DNA from: Clostridiales bacterium UBA735
Lineage (GTDB): Bacteria; Bacillota; Clostridia; Oscillospirales; Oscillospiraceae
Assembly: GCA_002298695.1 (NCBI GenBank)
Contig: DBLB01000100.1
Span: forward strand, 1-12,601
Direction of reading: 5' to 3'
Length of the DNA stretch: 12,601 nucleotides
A program made the position numbers and the translations under genes. Under the pieces are notes generated by a model, which searched no databases, had not been told where the DNA came from, and saw only the letters and a list, made by a program, of their open reading frames with translations. Of this stretch, positions 6,845 to 12,601 are shown one piece after another (positions within the stretch are counted from its first letter, which is position 1; each line of letters starts with the position of its first letter).

Positions 6845-7568
6845 AAACCTGGTGGAGCTGAGAAATGTCAGCATTTCCTTCGGCGGCGTCAAGGCGGTTC
6901 AGAATGTGTCCTTTGACATCCGGCGCGGCGAGGTACTCGGGCTGATCGGGCCGAACGGTTCCGGCAAATCGACGACGGTCAATATCATCTCCGGCGTCTG
7001 CAAACAGGACAGTGGTGAGATCGTTTTCGATGGGACGAAGCTGACGCCGAATATGTCGGTCGCGACCCGCTCGAAGATGGGCATCGGACGGACGTTCCAG
7101 TCTCCGAAGCCGTTTGCAAACCTCACGGTATTTGAAAATGTCTACGTTGCGGCGCTGGTGAAGCATCCGAAGGCGCAGGCTGCCGCGCAGGCCCGGCGGG
7201 TACTGTCGCTGACCGGCCTGGAAAAGTTCGCGGACATGAGCAGCGCCAAGCTGTCCATCGAAAAGCGCAAATGGCTGGATCTGGCGCGTGTCATCTGCAC
7301 GGATCCCAAGCTTCTGATGATGGACGAGGTCATGGCGGGTCTGAACCCGAAGGAGATGGAGGACAGCCTGAAACTGGTCCGGAAGATCAATCAGGAGGGC
7401 ATCACCATCCTGTTTATCGAGCACGTGATGCGTGCGGTCATGTCGATCTGCAATGATGCCATCGTGCTCAACGAGGGCGAGCTGCTCTGCCGCGGCGAGC
7501 CGGCGACGGTGCTCAAGCGGCAGGACGTCATCGAGGCCTATATCGGAAGGAGTGCAAACGGTGCTTAA
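6834..7568 (+). CDS. livG: LIV-type ABC transporter ATP-binding protein LivG
   Basis: A 244-residue cytoplasmic ATPase. Walker A is GPNGSGKST (39-47), the Q-loop Gln is 89 (RTFQ), Walker B is LLMMDE (160-165) with catalytic Glu165, and the switch His is 197 (FIEHVM). The ABC signature is degenerate, LSIEK (140-144) instead of LSGGQ; variant signatures are known among LivG-like subunits, so this need not mean loss of function. The start at ATG 6834 has GAGGTG (6821-6826) seven bases upstream, inside livM. It overlaps livF by eight bases. It works with LivF to drive import through LivH/LivM. Confidence 0.95.
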   Translation: MQNENLVELRNVSISFGGVKAVQNVSFDIRRGEVLGLIGPNGSGKSTTVNIISGVCKQDSGEIVFDGTKLTPNMSVATRSKMGIGRTFQSPKPFANLTVFENVYVAALVKHPKAQAAAQARRVLSLTGLEKFADMSSAKLSIEKRKWLDLARVICTDPKLLMMDEVMAGLNPKEMEDSLKLVRKINQEGITILFIEHVMRAVMSICNDAIVLNEGELLCRGEPATVLKRQDVIEAYIGRSANGA

Positions 7569-8265
7569 TATTGAACATGTCTATGCCGGCTACGGCGATC
7601 TGAAAGTCCTGTTTGACGTCTCTCTGCATGTGGATTCCGGCGAGGTCGTCTCGCTGGTCGGCGCGAACGGTGCCGGCAAGACAACGCTGCTGCGCAACAT
7701 CGCGGGCCTCGCGCCGGTGACGGGAGGTAAAATCGAATTTGACGGAGAGGATCTGCTTTCGCATCAGAGCTATGAGCGCGCGGAGCTCGGCATTGCGCAG
7801 ATCCCGCAGGGCCGCGGCATTCTCGGCACGCTGACCGTCAAGGAAAATCTGCTGATCGGCGGATATCACAAGTCGGCGCGGCCGCATCTGAATGAAAACA
7901 TCGAAAAAGCACATGAAATGTTCCCGATCCTGAAGGAACGGCAGAACCAGATCGCAGGTTCGCTCTCCGGCGGACAGCAGCAGATGCTGGCCATTGCGCG
8001 GGCGCTGATCATGGAGCCGAAGCTGCTGATGCTCGACGAGCCGTCGCTCGGCCTTGCGCCGATCGTGGTGGAAGAAATGTTCGAGACGATCAAGCGTATC
8101 GCGGGCGAAGGACGCTCCATCCTCATCGTGGAGCAGAACCTGACGCAGGCGCTGAGTATTGCGACGCGCGGCTATGTGCTGGAAACCGGCCGCATCGTGA
8201 TGGAAGGCCCGGCAGACAAGCTGCTGGCGGATGAGAACATCCGGCAGACGTACCTTGGCCTCTGA
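7561..8265 (+). CDS. livF: LIV-type ABC transporter ATP-binding protein LivF
   Basis: A 234-residue ATPase, the second nucleotide-binding subunit. Walker A is GANGAGKTT (34-42), the Q-loop is IPQGRGIL (81-88), the signature LSGGQQQ (135-141) is intact, and Walker B is LLMLDE (155-160). The switch position carries Gln (VEQN, 190-193), which is normal for LivF. The start is GTG 7561, chosen because AAGGAG (7547-7552) lies eight bases upstream and the protein begins with the family's LxIEHVYAGYG; a longer reading frame extends upstream to 7432 but only inside livG. Eighteen bases separate it from the next URO-D gene. Confidence 0.94.
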   Translation: MLNIEHVYAGYGDLKVLFDVSLHVDSGEVVSLVGANGAGKTTLLRNIAGLAPVTGGKIEFDGEDLLSHQSYERAELGIAQIPQGRGILGTLTVKENLLIGGYHKSARPHLNENIEKAHEMFPILKERQNQIAGSLSGGQQQMLAIARALIMEPKLLMLDEPSLGLAPIVVEEMFETIKRIAGEGRSILIVEQNLTQALSIATRGYVLETGRIVMEGPADKLLADENIRQTYLGL

Positions 8266-8283
8266 GGAGGGGCGCAGACAGCC

Positions 8284-9351
8284 ATGAAAGATGAAATGAC
8301 GAGAAAAGAACGCATGCTGGCGGCGATCCGCCGCCAGCCGCACGACCGCGTGCCGACGGAGATCGATTTTTCTCCGAAAATGCTCGACGTCGTCTGCAAG
8401 CACTACGGCGCACCCTGCCGCGGCGAAGAGGAGCTGCTGCCCTGGATGGACAACCATCTGGTGTACTGCTTTATCAACGACGCGTTCGGCATGCAGCGCA
8501 AGCGCATTCTCGGCGGCGGAAAAATTGCGTATGACAACTGGGGCTGCGGATTTGATATTTCGCAGGAGGGCAACTGCCAGGTGGTCCATCCGCTGGAGGA
8601 TGACGATGCCATTCTGACCTATGAGTTCCCGGATCCCAACGCGCCCGGCCTGCTGGACTGGGCGGAGGAAGCAATTCCAAAGTACAAAAACGACTATCTG
8701 GTCTGCTCCTATCAGGTCACGTGCCTGATCGAGCGCGCCTCCGCGCTGCGCGGGTTTGAAAATTTCCTGTGCGACATGGTGGCGGACGAGGAATTTGCCG
8801 ACGAGCTGCTGGACAGGATCGCCGACTATCAGGTCGGCATGGCGAAGCGCTACATCCGGGCGGGTGTGGAATGCGGCCGCGTCGGAGACGACTACGGTTC
8901 GCAGAAGGGCATGCTGATCGACCCGAACCTCTGGCGCCGGCTGGTCAAGCCGAAGCTGGCGCGCGTGGTCAAAACCTACAAGGATGCCGGCATTCCGGTC
9001 ATCCTGCACTCCTGCGGCGACATCCGGCCGATCATCCCCGATATCATCGAGATCGGCATCGACGTGCTGAACAATGTGCAGCCGGAGGCTATGCCGCGCG
9101 AAGATCTGGAGCAGTATCGCGGCAAGATCACGTTCTACGGCGGCATTTCCACGCAGCAGGTGCTCCCGCACGGAACAGAAGAGGACATCTACAACGAGGT
9201 CAAGGCGTGCTATGACGCCTACGGCCCCGGCGACGGCCTGCTGCTGTCCACCGGGATCTCGGTGATGTCCGACGTGCCGATGAAAAATCTCAATGCACTG
9301 ATGCGGGCGTTCAACGAGATTGGCGGCGCGCACTATATCATCAAAGACTGA
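8284..9351 (+). CDS. URO-D superfamily protein (MtaA-like) with intact His-x-Cys motif
   Basis: A 355-residue URO-D superfamily protein, normal length. The N-terminus has the signature TRKERMLAAIRRQPHDRVPTE (6-26). GDDYGSQKGMLIDPNLWRRL (201-220) is the conserved central segment, and VILHSCGDI (239-247) carries His242-Ser-Cys244-Gly, matching the His-x-Cys zinc-ligand motif of MtaA/MtbA methyltransferases. FYGGISTQQVLP (284-295) is the usual C-terminal strand and loop. The third Cys ligand expected near the C-terminus is not seen: LLLSTGISV (319-327) lies there. It lacks the HemE MRQAGR signature. Placed right after livF and before a divergent paralogue, it probably acts on the imported compound, by methyl transfer with a corrinoid protein encoded elsewhere or by an uncharacterised reaction. 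AGGAGG (8265-8270) is a rather distant 13 bases upstream of the ATG. Confidence 0.9.
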   Translation: MKDEMTRKERMLAAIRRQPHDRVPTEIDFSPKMLDVVCKHYGAPCRGEEELLPWMDNHLVYCFINDAFGMQRKRILGGGKIAYDNWGCGFDISQEGNCQVVHPLEDDDAILTYEFPDPNAPGLLDWAEEAIPKYKNDYLVCSYQVTCLIERASALRGFENFLCDMVADEEFADELLDRIADYQVGMAKRYIRAGVECGRVGDDYGSQKGMLIDPNLWRRLVKPKLARVVKTYKDAGIPVILHSCGDIRPIIPDIIEIGIDVLNNVQPEAMPREDLEQYRGKITFYGGISTQQVLPHGTEEDIYNEVKACYDAYGPGDGLLLSTGISVMSDVPMKNLNALMRAFNEIGGAHYIIKD

Positions 9352-9369
9352 GTACAAAGGAGATTGGAT

Positions 9370-10446
9370 ATGCGCGATTTGGAAAGACGCCTCGCTCTGC
9401 ACCGGGCCTATTGGGCAGGCGGGGAAATGGAGGAACCGCTGGTTTCCTACCGCATCGGCAATTACTTCTTTGCCGACAAGTTCAAGGCCAATCTGCCGCT
9501 GCTGGAAAAGAACCATCTGGTCACGCCGGAGCAGATCGACGTAGACGCCTATCTGCCGGACTATGAGCGGATGTATCAGGACTGCGAGCAGACCGGGCAG
9601 ACGGCCTTCTTCACGGCAGAACCCTGCACCGGCATTCCCTGGCTGGAGGCCATGTGCGGCTGCCCGATCCGCGGCGAGGGGGTCGCGTTCATGGCAACGC
9701 AGACCTGCGATGACATCGAGGACGTGGGCGAGATCCGCTATGACCCGGAAAATCCCTGGGCGAAGCGATATGTGGAGTTTCTGGACAAGCTGGTGACTCT
9801 CTCGGATGGGCGCTTCCCGGTCGGGCAGCCGATCATGCGCGGTACGACGGACGTGGTCGGCAGCATGATGGGCCAGAGCGAAATGGCCTGCGCGGCAATG
9901 ACCGACCCGGAGCTGCTGCGGCAGCGGCTGAATGAGTCGGCGGAGCTGCTGCGGCAGGTGATCGCCGAGCAGTATCGCCATGTGCCGGCATTTTATGACG
10001 GCTATGCGGCAGGATTTTATCATCTCTGGGCGCCGGGCAGGCTGATCTGGTATCAGGAGGATCTGAGCGCCATCCTGTCGAAAAAGCATTTTGATGAATT
10101 CCTGCGGGAGCCGGCGGAGCAGATCTGCGAGGGATATGACTATACCTTCATGCATCTGCATCCGAACAGCTTCTTCCACCTGGACGGCATTCTTTCGCTG
10201 AAGGGTCTGCGCGCCGTGCAGATCAATAAGGACGTCAGCGGCCCGACGGTCGAGCAGATGATCCCGGTGTTCCGGAACGTGCTGGAAGCCGGCAAGCGCC
10301 TGATCGTCTGGGGAAACCTGACGGAGGAAGAGATCCGGCTGGTCATGAGAAAACTTCCGCATATGGGACTGTTCCTGAATGTCATCAGCCCCAGTGTGGA
10401 GGAAGCAAAGCAGCTCCAGAGCGTGATTTCCACGGCCTGGAGGTAA
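9370..10446 (+). CDS. Divergent URO-D-like protein with His-x-His in place of His-x-Cys
   Basis: A 358-residue protein that resembles URO-D superfamily members mainly in its C-terminal half. There the DLSAILSKKHFDEFLREPAEQI region (231-252) and the MHLHP...HLDGILSLKGLRAVQI stretch (261-285) match the family's helix and strand pattern. The metal-motif position reads His262-Leu-His264 instead of His-x-Cys. The N-terminal KERxLAA...DRxP signature is missing; the protein begins MRDLERRLALHRAYWAGG. The ATG at 9370 has AAAGGAG (9356-9362) seven bases upstream and is preferred over TTG 9364. It follows the 8284-9351 paralogue by 18 bases, so the two may act together, for instance as different subunits or on different substrates. 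Superfamily membership is inferred from pattern; function is unknown. Confidence 0.8.
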   Translation: MRDLERRLALHRAYWAGGEMEEPLVSYRIGNYFFADKFKANLPLLEKNHLVTPEQIDVDAYLPDYERMYQDCEQTGQTAFFTAEPCTGIPWLEAMCGCPIRGEGVAFMATQTCDDIEDVGEIRYDPENPWAKRYVEFLDKLVTLSDGRFPVGQPIMRGTTDVVGSMMGQSEMACAAMTDPELLRQRLNESAELLRQVIAEQYRHVPAFYDGYAAGFYHLWAPGRLIWYQEDLSAILSKKHFDEFLREPAEQICEGYDYTFMHLHPNSFFHLDGILSLKGLRAVQINKDVSGPTVEQMIPVFRNVLEAGKRLIVWGNLTEEEIRLVMRKLPHMGLFLNVISPSVEEAKQLQSVISTAWR

Positions 10447-10483
10447 GAGAAACAAGAGCGTTTTTTAGGAGGAGAAGGTTATT

Positions 10484-11311
10484 ATGAGCTACAGCCAGGA
10501 GCAGATTCAGTCGCTGCAGGCGAAAGCACAGCAGCTGCGCCGGGACGTAATCTACAGCGTGGGCATCGGCGTCGCCGGTCATATCGGCGGCTCGTTCTCC
10601 AGTGCAGATCTCGTAGCGGCACTCTATTTCCATAAGATGAAGCACGATCCGAAGAATCCCAGAATGGCGGATCGCGACCGCTTCCTGCTCAGCAAGGGGC
10701 ATGTCGGCATTCTGCAATATGCAGCGCTGGCGGAATGCGGCTATTTCCCGGTGGAGGATCTGAAGCATACAAAGGAGATCGGCTTCCACCTGCAAGGCCA
10801 CCCGGATGTGCTGAAAACGCCAGGCATCGAGGCGGGCACCGGTTCGCTCGGACAGGGCCTGTCCATCGGCCTCGGCATGGCGCTGGGTATGAAGCTGGAC
10901 GGACTGGAAGGCAGAAAGGTCTACGTCCTCTGCGGTGACGGCGAGATCGCCGAGGGACAGATCTGGGAGGCGGCGATGGCTGCGTCGGCGTTCCACACGG
11001 ACAACCTGGTCGCCATCGTGGACAACAATGGCTTACAGGCCAACGGTCGGATCAAGGACCGCTTCGACAGCGGCTGCATCCGGGAAAAGTGGGAGGCGTT
11101 CGGCTGGAAGGTGCTGGAGATCGACGGCCATAACATGCAGCAGATTCTGGAGGCGCTCGACGAAGCAGACCGCATCAAGGGCTGCCCGACCATGATTCTG
11201 GCACATACCGTCAAGGGCAAGGGCCTTTCGTTTGCAGAGAATGTCATATCCTTCCATAACGGTGCGCTGACGGAAGAAACCTACAAGAAAGCGCTCGAAG
11301 AATTGGCGTAA
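10484..11311 (+). CDS. Transketolase, N-terminal (thiamine diphosphate-binding) subunit
   Basis: A 275-residue subunit of a split transketolase. It has GHIGGS (32-37) with the conserved His, SKGH (70-73), GHP (105-107), GTGSLGQGLS (118-127), and the diphosphate-binding motif starting GDGEIAEGQIWEA (151-163) and ending at Asn181-Asn182. The length matches the pyrophosphate domain alone; the pyrimidine domain is the next gene. The pair transfers two-carbon ketol units between sugar phosphates, but split enzymes in catabolic clusters can serve special ketoses, as in apulose phosphate and sulfofructose breakdown. A strong ribosome binding site (AGGAGGAGAAGG, 10467-10478) precedes ATG 10484. It may be a housekeeping pair or dedicated to this pathway; operon position favours the latter. 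Confidence 0.94.
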   Translation: MSYSQEQIQSLQAKAQQLRRDVIYSVGIGVAGHIGGSFSSADLVAALYFHKMKHDPKNPRMADRDRFLLSKGHVGILQYAALAECGYFPVEDLKHTKEIGFHLQGHPDVLKTPGIEAGTGSLGQGLSIGLGMALGMKLDGLEGRKVYVLCGDGEIAEGQIWEAAMAASAFHTDNLVAIVDNNGLQANGRIKDRFDSGCIREKWEAFGWKVLEIDGHNMQQILEALDEADRIKGCPTMILAHTVKGKGLSFAENVISFHNGALTEETYKKALEELA

Positions 11312-11324
11312 GGGGGAGCGAGAC

Positions 11325-12260
11325 ATGGAATTTACGAATCAGAGACAGGCTTACGGCCGCACGCTGGTGGAGCTGGGCAAGGACAACAAAAACATCGTTG
11401 TCCTCGACGCCGACCTCGGCGGCTCGACCATGGGTAAGTATTTTGAAGAAGCATATCCGGAGCGCCATTTTGAGATGGGCATCGCCGAGGCCAATATGAC
11501 CTCTGTGGCGGCCGGCCTCGCGCAGACCGGAAAAATTCCGTTCACCAATTCCTTTGCTGTGTTTGCCGGCGGCCGTGCGTTCGACCAGATCCGGCAGACC
11601 ATCTCCATCGGCAAGCTGAATGTCAAGATCGTCGGTTCTTCCTCCGGCGTTTCCGACTTCGGCGACGGCGCGACGCACCAGTGCATCGAGGATATGGCCA
11701 TTTTCCGTGCCATTCCGAACATGACGGTGCTCTGCCCGGCGGATGCGAACGAGACGGTCGCCGCGACGCGCCTGATCGCGGAACTGTCCGGCCCGTGCTA
11801 TATGCGGCTGAACCGCAATGACTATGCCAATGTGACCCCGGCGGGGAAGCCGTTTGAGCTCGGCAAGCCCTACTGCCTGCGCGGGGGAACGGATATCGTG
11901 GTGTTTGCATGCGGCGTGATGGTGGGCAAAGCGCTCGAAGCGGCAGAACTGCTTGCGGACCGGATCTCGGTGCGCGTCGTGAACGTCCCGACGATCAAGC
12001 CGCTCGACCATGAAGCGGTCCGCGCACTGACGGAAGGCTGCCGCGCCATCGTGACGGCAGAGGAGCACAACGTGATGGGCGGCCTCGGCGGCGCAATTGC
12101 CGAAGCGCTGGCCGACGCACCCAAGCCTATGAAGTTTGTGGGTGTGGAGGATCGTTTCGGATGCAGCGGCCATAACTATGCGGAGCTTCTGGAGTATCTC
12201 GGCCTGACGAAGGAACACATCGCCGGCGCCGTGGAAGAAATCTACAATCAGACGAAATAA
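11325..12260 (+). CDS. Transketolase, C-terminal (pyrimidine-binding) subunit
   Basis: A 311-residue partner of the preceding gene. Glu55 in GIAEANM (52-58) is the conserved glutamate that activates thiamine diphosphate. FAGGRAFDQIR (80-90), DGATHQCIEDMA (114-125, with His118) and TAEEHNVMGGLGGAIAE (244-260) are standard for the pyrimidine and C-terminal domains. The length is normal for split transketolase C-subunits. It begins 13 bases after the N-subunit stop, with GGGGGAG six bases before the ATG, which supports balanced expression of the two chains. The same fold occurs in 1-deoxyxylulose-5-phosphate synthase, but that enzyme is a single, much longer chain. Confidence 0.94.
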   Translation: MEFTNQRQAYGRTLVELGKDNKNIVVLDADLGGSTMGKYFEEAYPERHFEMGIAEANMTSVAAGLAQTGKIPFTNSFAVFAGGRAFDQIRQTISIGKLNVKIVGSSSGVSDFGDGATHQCIEDMAIFRAIPNMTVLCPADANETVAATRLIAELSGPCYMRLNRNDYANVTPAGKPFELGKPYCLRGGTDIVVFACGVMVGKALEAAELLADRISVRVVNVPTIKPLDHEAVRALTEGCRAIVTAEEHNVMGGLGGAIAEALADAPKPMKFVGVEDRFGCSGHNYAELLEYLGLTKEHIAGAVEEIYNQTK

Positions 12261-12277
12261 GACAGGAGGAATTTCAA

Positions 12278-12601
12278 ATGAAAGTCGGTTTTATCGGTCT
12301 CGGCATCATGGGCCGGCCTATGTGCAAGAATCTTCTGAAGGCTGGCTACGAGGTCACGGCGTTTGACCCATTCGCCAGGGAAGCACTGGACGATGTCGTT
12401 TCCTGCGGTGCAAAGCGCGGAGAGAGCAATGCAGACGTTGCGGCAAAGAGCGACGTTGTCATCACCATGGTCCCGAACTCTCCGCATGTGCGCGCGGCCG
12501 TACTGGGCGAAAAAGGCGTTGCAGAGGGCGCAAAAGAAGGTCTGGACATCATCGATATGAGCTCCATTGCACCGCTGGAATCCAAGGCGATCGCAGAGGA
12601 G
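12278..12601 (+). CDS. garR: 2-hydroxy-3-oxopropionate (tartronate semialdehyde) reductase-like dehydrogenase, partial
   Basis: The first 108 residues of a beta-hydroxyacid dehydrogenase; the frame is open at the right edge. MKVGFIGLGIMGRPM carries the Rossmann motif GLGIMG (7-12), and Asp30 at the end of the second strand suggests NAD(H). MVPNSPHV (64-71), LGEKG (76-80) and IDMSSIAPLES (92-102) closely follow E. coli GarR as I recall it. The catalytic lysine and the DAPVSGG-type signature lie beyond the window. AGGAGGA (12264-12270) sits seven bases before the ATG, 17 bases after the transketolase stop. GarR reduces tartronate semialdehyde to glycerate; related enzymes act on other 3-hydroxy acids or semialdehydes, so the exact substrate here is inferred. 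Confidence 0.85.
   Translation, partial: MKVGFIGLGIMGRPMCKNLLKAGYEVTAFDPFAREALDDVVSCGAKRGESNADVAAKSDVVITMVPNSPHVRAAVLGEKGVAEGAKEGLDIIDMSSIAPLESKAIAEE

Noticed and set aside
197..10446. Heme biosynthesis role (HemE) for the URO-D proteins
   Set aside because: None has the MRQAGR substrate-binding signature of true uroporphyrinogen decarboxylase, no other heme genes are present, and the context is a transporter operon.
7528..10455. A 975-codon open frame on the minus strand opposite livF and the two URO-D genes
   Set aside because: Its translation is rich in Arg, His, Gln and Ala without recognisable domains, it crosses three well-supported plus-strand genes, and such antisense frames are expected from high third-position G+C. 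The same applies to the long antisense frames at 188-1402, 1490-2941, 4752-5816, 5747-6892 and 11244-12218.
10484..12260. 1-deoxy-D-xylulose-5-phosphate synthase
   Set aside because: That enzyme is a single chain of about 600 residues or more; here the two domains are separate genes with transketolase-type motifs and lengths.
1..12601. CRISPR arrays, tRNA or rRNA genes, insertion sequences, attachment sites
   Set aside because: No regularly spaced repeats, cloverleaf-like segments, transposase frames or terminal inverted repeats with target duplications were seen on either strand.

Overview
The window (about 60% G+C in genes, visibly A+T-rich in the one long intergenic region) looks like a chromosomal segment of an anaerobic Gram-positive Clostridia member, probably of the Oscillospiraceae type. 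The signs are strong AGGAGG-type ribosome binding sites before most genes, a lipoprotein solute receptor with a Ser/Thr/Asp-rich linker after its lipobox Cys, a split (two-gene) transketolase, and tight operon packing. This placement is inference; no rRNA or marker gene is present.

Layout. A roughly 400-base regulatory region (2840-3244) separates two divergent transcription units. The leftward unit encodes a branched-chain-amino-acid-type (LIV) substrate-binding lipoprotein (1508-2839), then a perfect 16-bp hairpin, a uroporphyrinogen-decarboxylase (URO-D) superfamily protein (197-1393), and a rho-independent terminator (143-171). At the extreme left edge an extended -10 and a Shine-Dalgarno suggest that another leftward gene begins just outside. 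The rightward unit encodes a short-chain dehydrogenase (SDR), a GntR/FCD regulator, the LIV permeases and ATPases (livH, livM, livG, livF), two more URO-D superfamily proteins, transketolase N- and C-terminal subunits, and the start of a GarR-like hydroxyacid dehydrogenase that runs off the right edge. From gntR onward the genes overlap or lie within 40 bases of each other.

How it may work together. The receptor on one arm and the permeases and ATPases on the other should form a single five-component importer. Each arm carries URO-D-family genes directly after its transporter genes. Two of these proteins keep the His-x-Cys motif used for zinc in MtaA/MtbA-type corrinoid methyltransferases, and the third has His-x-His at that place. 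With the SDR, the split transketolase and the GarR-like reductase, the locus reads as an inducible uptake and catabolism operon for a small organic compound, possibly methylated, carboxylated or sugar-like, under the FCD-GntR regulator. The substrate cannot be read from the sequence. No corrinoid-binding protein, kinase or aldolase is visible here, so neither a methyl-transfer nor a sugar-phosphate pathway can be completed within the window. The divergent control region contains two good promoters, a nested inverted repeat with a GntR-like palindrome in the receptor-gene leader, and a separate 17-bp palindrome upstream of the SDR promoter.
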